A stretch of DNA of 6,179 nucleotides from positions 1-6,179 of the forward strand of contig SKLX01000213.1 of NCBI GenBank assembly GCA_007121375.1. The letters run 5' to 3'. Source of the DNA: Bacillota bacterium. GTDB lineage: Bacteria > Bacillota > Dethiobacteria > SKNC01. The position numbers and the translations under genes were made by a program. Shown piece after piece: positions 6,013 to 6,179 of the stretch; position 1 is the first letter of the stretch, and every line of letters begins with the position of its first letter. The notes below the pieces were generated by a model. The model saw nothing but the letters and a program-made list of their open reading frames with translations, was not told where the DNA came from and ran no database searches.

Positions 6013-6179
6013 TTATACTTTCAAAAACTCTTTGATGTTCTCCATAATTTCCTTTAAGGGGGGGAGCCCCTTAAACCATTCTTCCCCCGTAATTTCATTG
6101 GTGCAGGCGCAGTAAACCTGGGACACCAGTTTTTTAAGCTGGTAGGGTAATTCTTCCGGTTCCATGGTGCAAATTTCTT
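6013..6179 (-). CDS. Unrecognised small or partial protein, C-terminal end (5' end outside window)
   Basis: On the minus strand a frame is open from the window edge (first full codon at 6177) to TAA at 6015-6013, giving 54 visible residues. The visible sequence includes MEPEELPYQLKKLV, then a CAC pair within VYCACTNEITGEEWF, and ends in an amphipathic stretch KEIMENIKEFLKV. I do not recognise the family. The ATG at 6165-6163 has no Shine-Dalgarno upstream, and the frame stays open to the edge, so the gene probably starts beyond the window. It ends 32 bp before the c-di-GMP gene on the same strand, which suggests co-transcription. Its codon style (Glu and Lys rich, CCC/CTC/GGG use) matches the neighbouring genes, which supports it being real, and the other two minus frames close within this stretch. 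Confidence 0.6.
   Translation of the reverse strand, partial: EICTMEPEELPYQLKKLVSQVYCACTNEITGEEWFKGLPPLKEIMENIKEFLKV
6053..6075. repeat. Perfect 9-bp inverted repeat inside the small partial gene
   Basis: TTTAAGGGG (6053-6061) is the exact reverse complement of CCCCTTAAA (6067-6075), with a 5-nt loop GGGAG. It lies within coding sequence on the minus strand, about 38 bp before the stop. It could fold in the mRNA ahead of the c-di-GMP gene, but chance within a G-run is also plausible. Confidence 0.4.

Overview
The window reads as a piece of an anaerobic bacterial chromosome, most likely a Clostridia-type Firmicute (acetogenic, syntrophic or sulfate-reducing). Pointers are the strong purine-rich Shine-Dalgarno sites, frequent TTG starts, roughly balanced base composition, a clostridial-style NADH-linked Fe-S flavoprotein module and a membrane-anchored c-di-GMP protein. 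This placement is inference from gene content and style; no marker gene is present.

Left half, plus strand (1-3010): three co-directional genes encode a soluble NAD(P)H-oxidising electron-transfer module. They are the C-terminal part of a NuoE/HndA-type [2Fe-2S] protein (1-345), a 617-residue NuoF/HndC/HydB-type FMN flavoprotein carrying an N-terminal thioredoxin-like [2Fe-2S] domain and a C-terminal 2x[4Fe-4S] domain (398-2251), and a 243-residue stand-alone NuoG-N-terminus/HoxU-like Fe-S protein (2279-3010). Together they would take a hydride from NAD(P)H at FMN and pass electrons along a chain of clusters, or run the reverse. The redox catalyst they serve (hydrogenase, formate dehydrogenase, heterodisulfide-reductase-like or other) is not in the window. 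The module ends here at two GC-rich hairpins (3032-3084), so a catalytic partner in the same transcript would have to lie upstream of base 1.

Right half, minus strand (6179-3103): a convergent, tightly spaced gene string. In transcription order it holds the end of a small unrecognised protein (6013-6179, cut by the window edge), a one-TM PAS-GGDEF-HD-GYP protein with apparently intact cyclase, I-site and phosphodiesterase motifs (4406-5980, TTG start), and a solitary DNA methyltransferase with motif I before a TSPPF motif IV (3103-4368). Gaps of 32 and 37 bp suggest one transcript whose promoter lies beyond the right edge.

The two groups converge on the hairpin region, which is the only intergenic stretch of note; there is no gene-free region over 300 bp. 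I see no tRNA or rRNA, CRISPR array, transposase, attachment site or recognisable defence cassette. The most interesting points are an active-site substitution in the flavoprotein's NADH/FMN loop, the absent catalytic subunit, and the orphan methyltransferase paired with a c-di-GMP protein. I found no convincing wholly new system.
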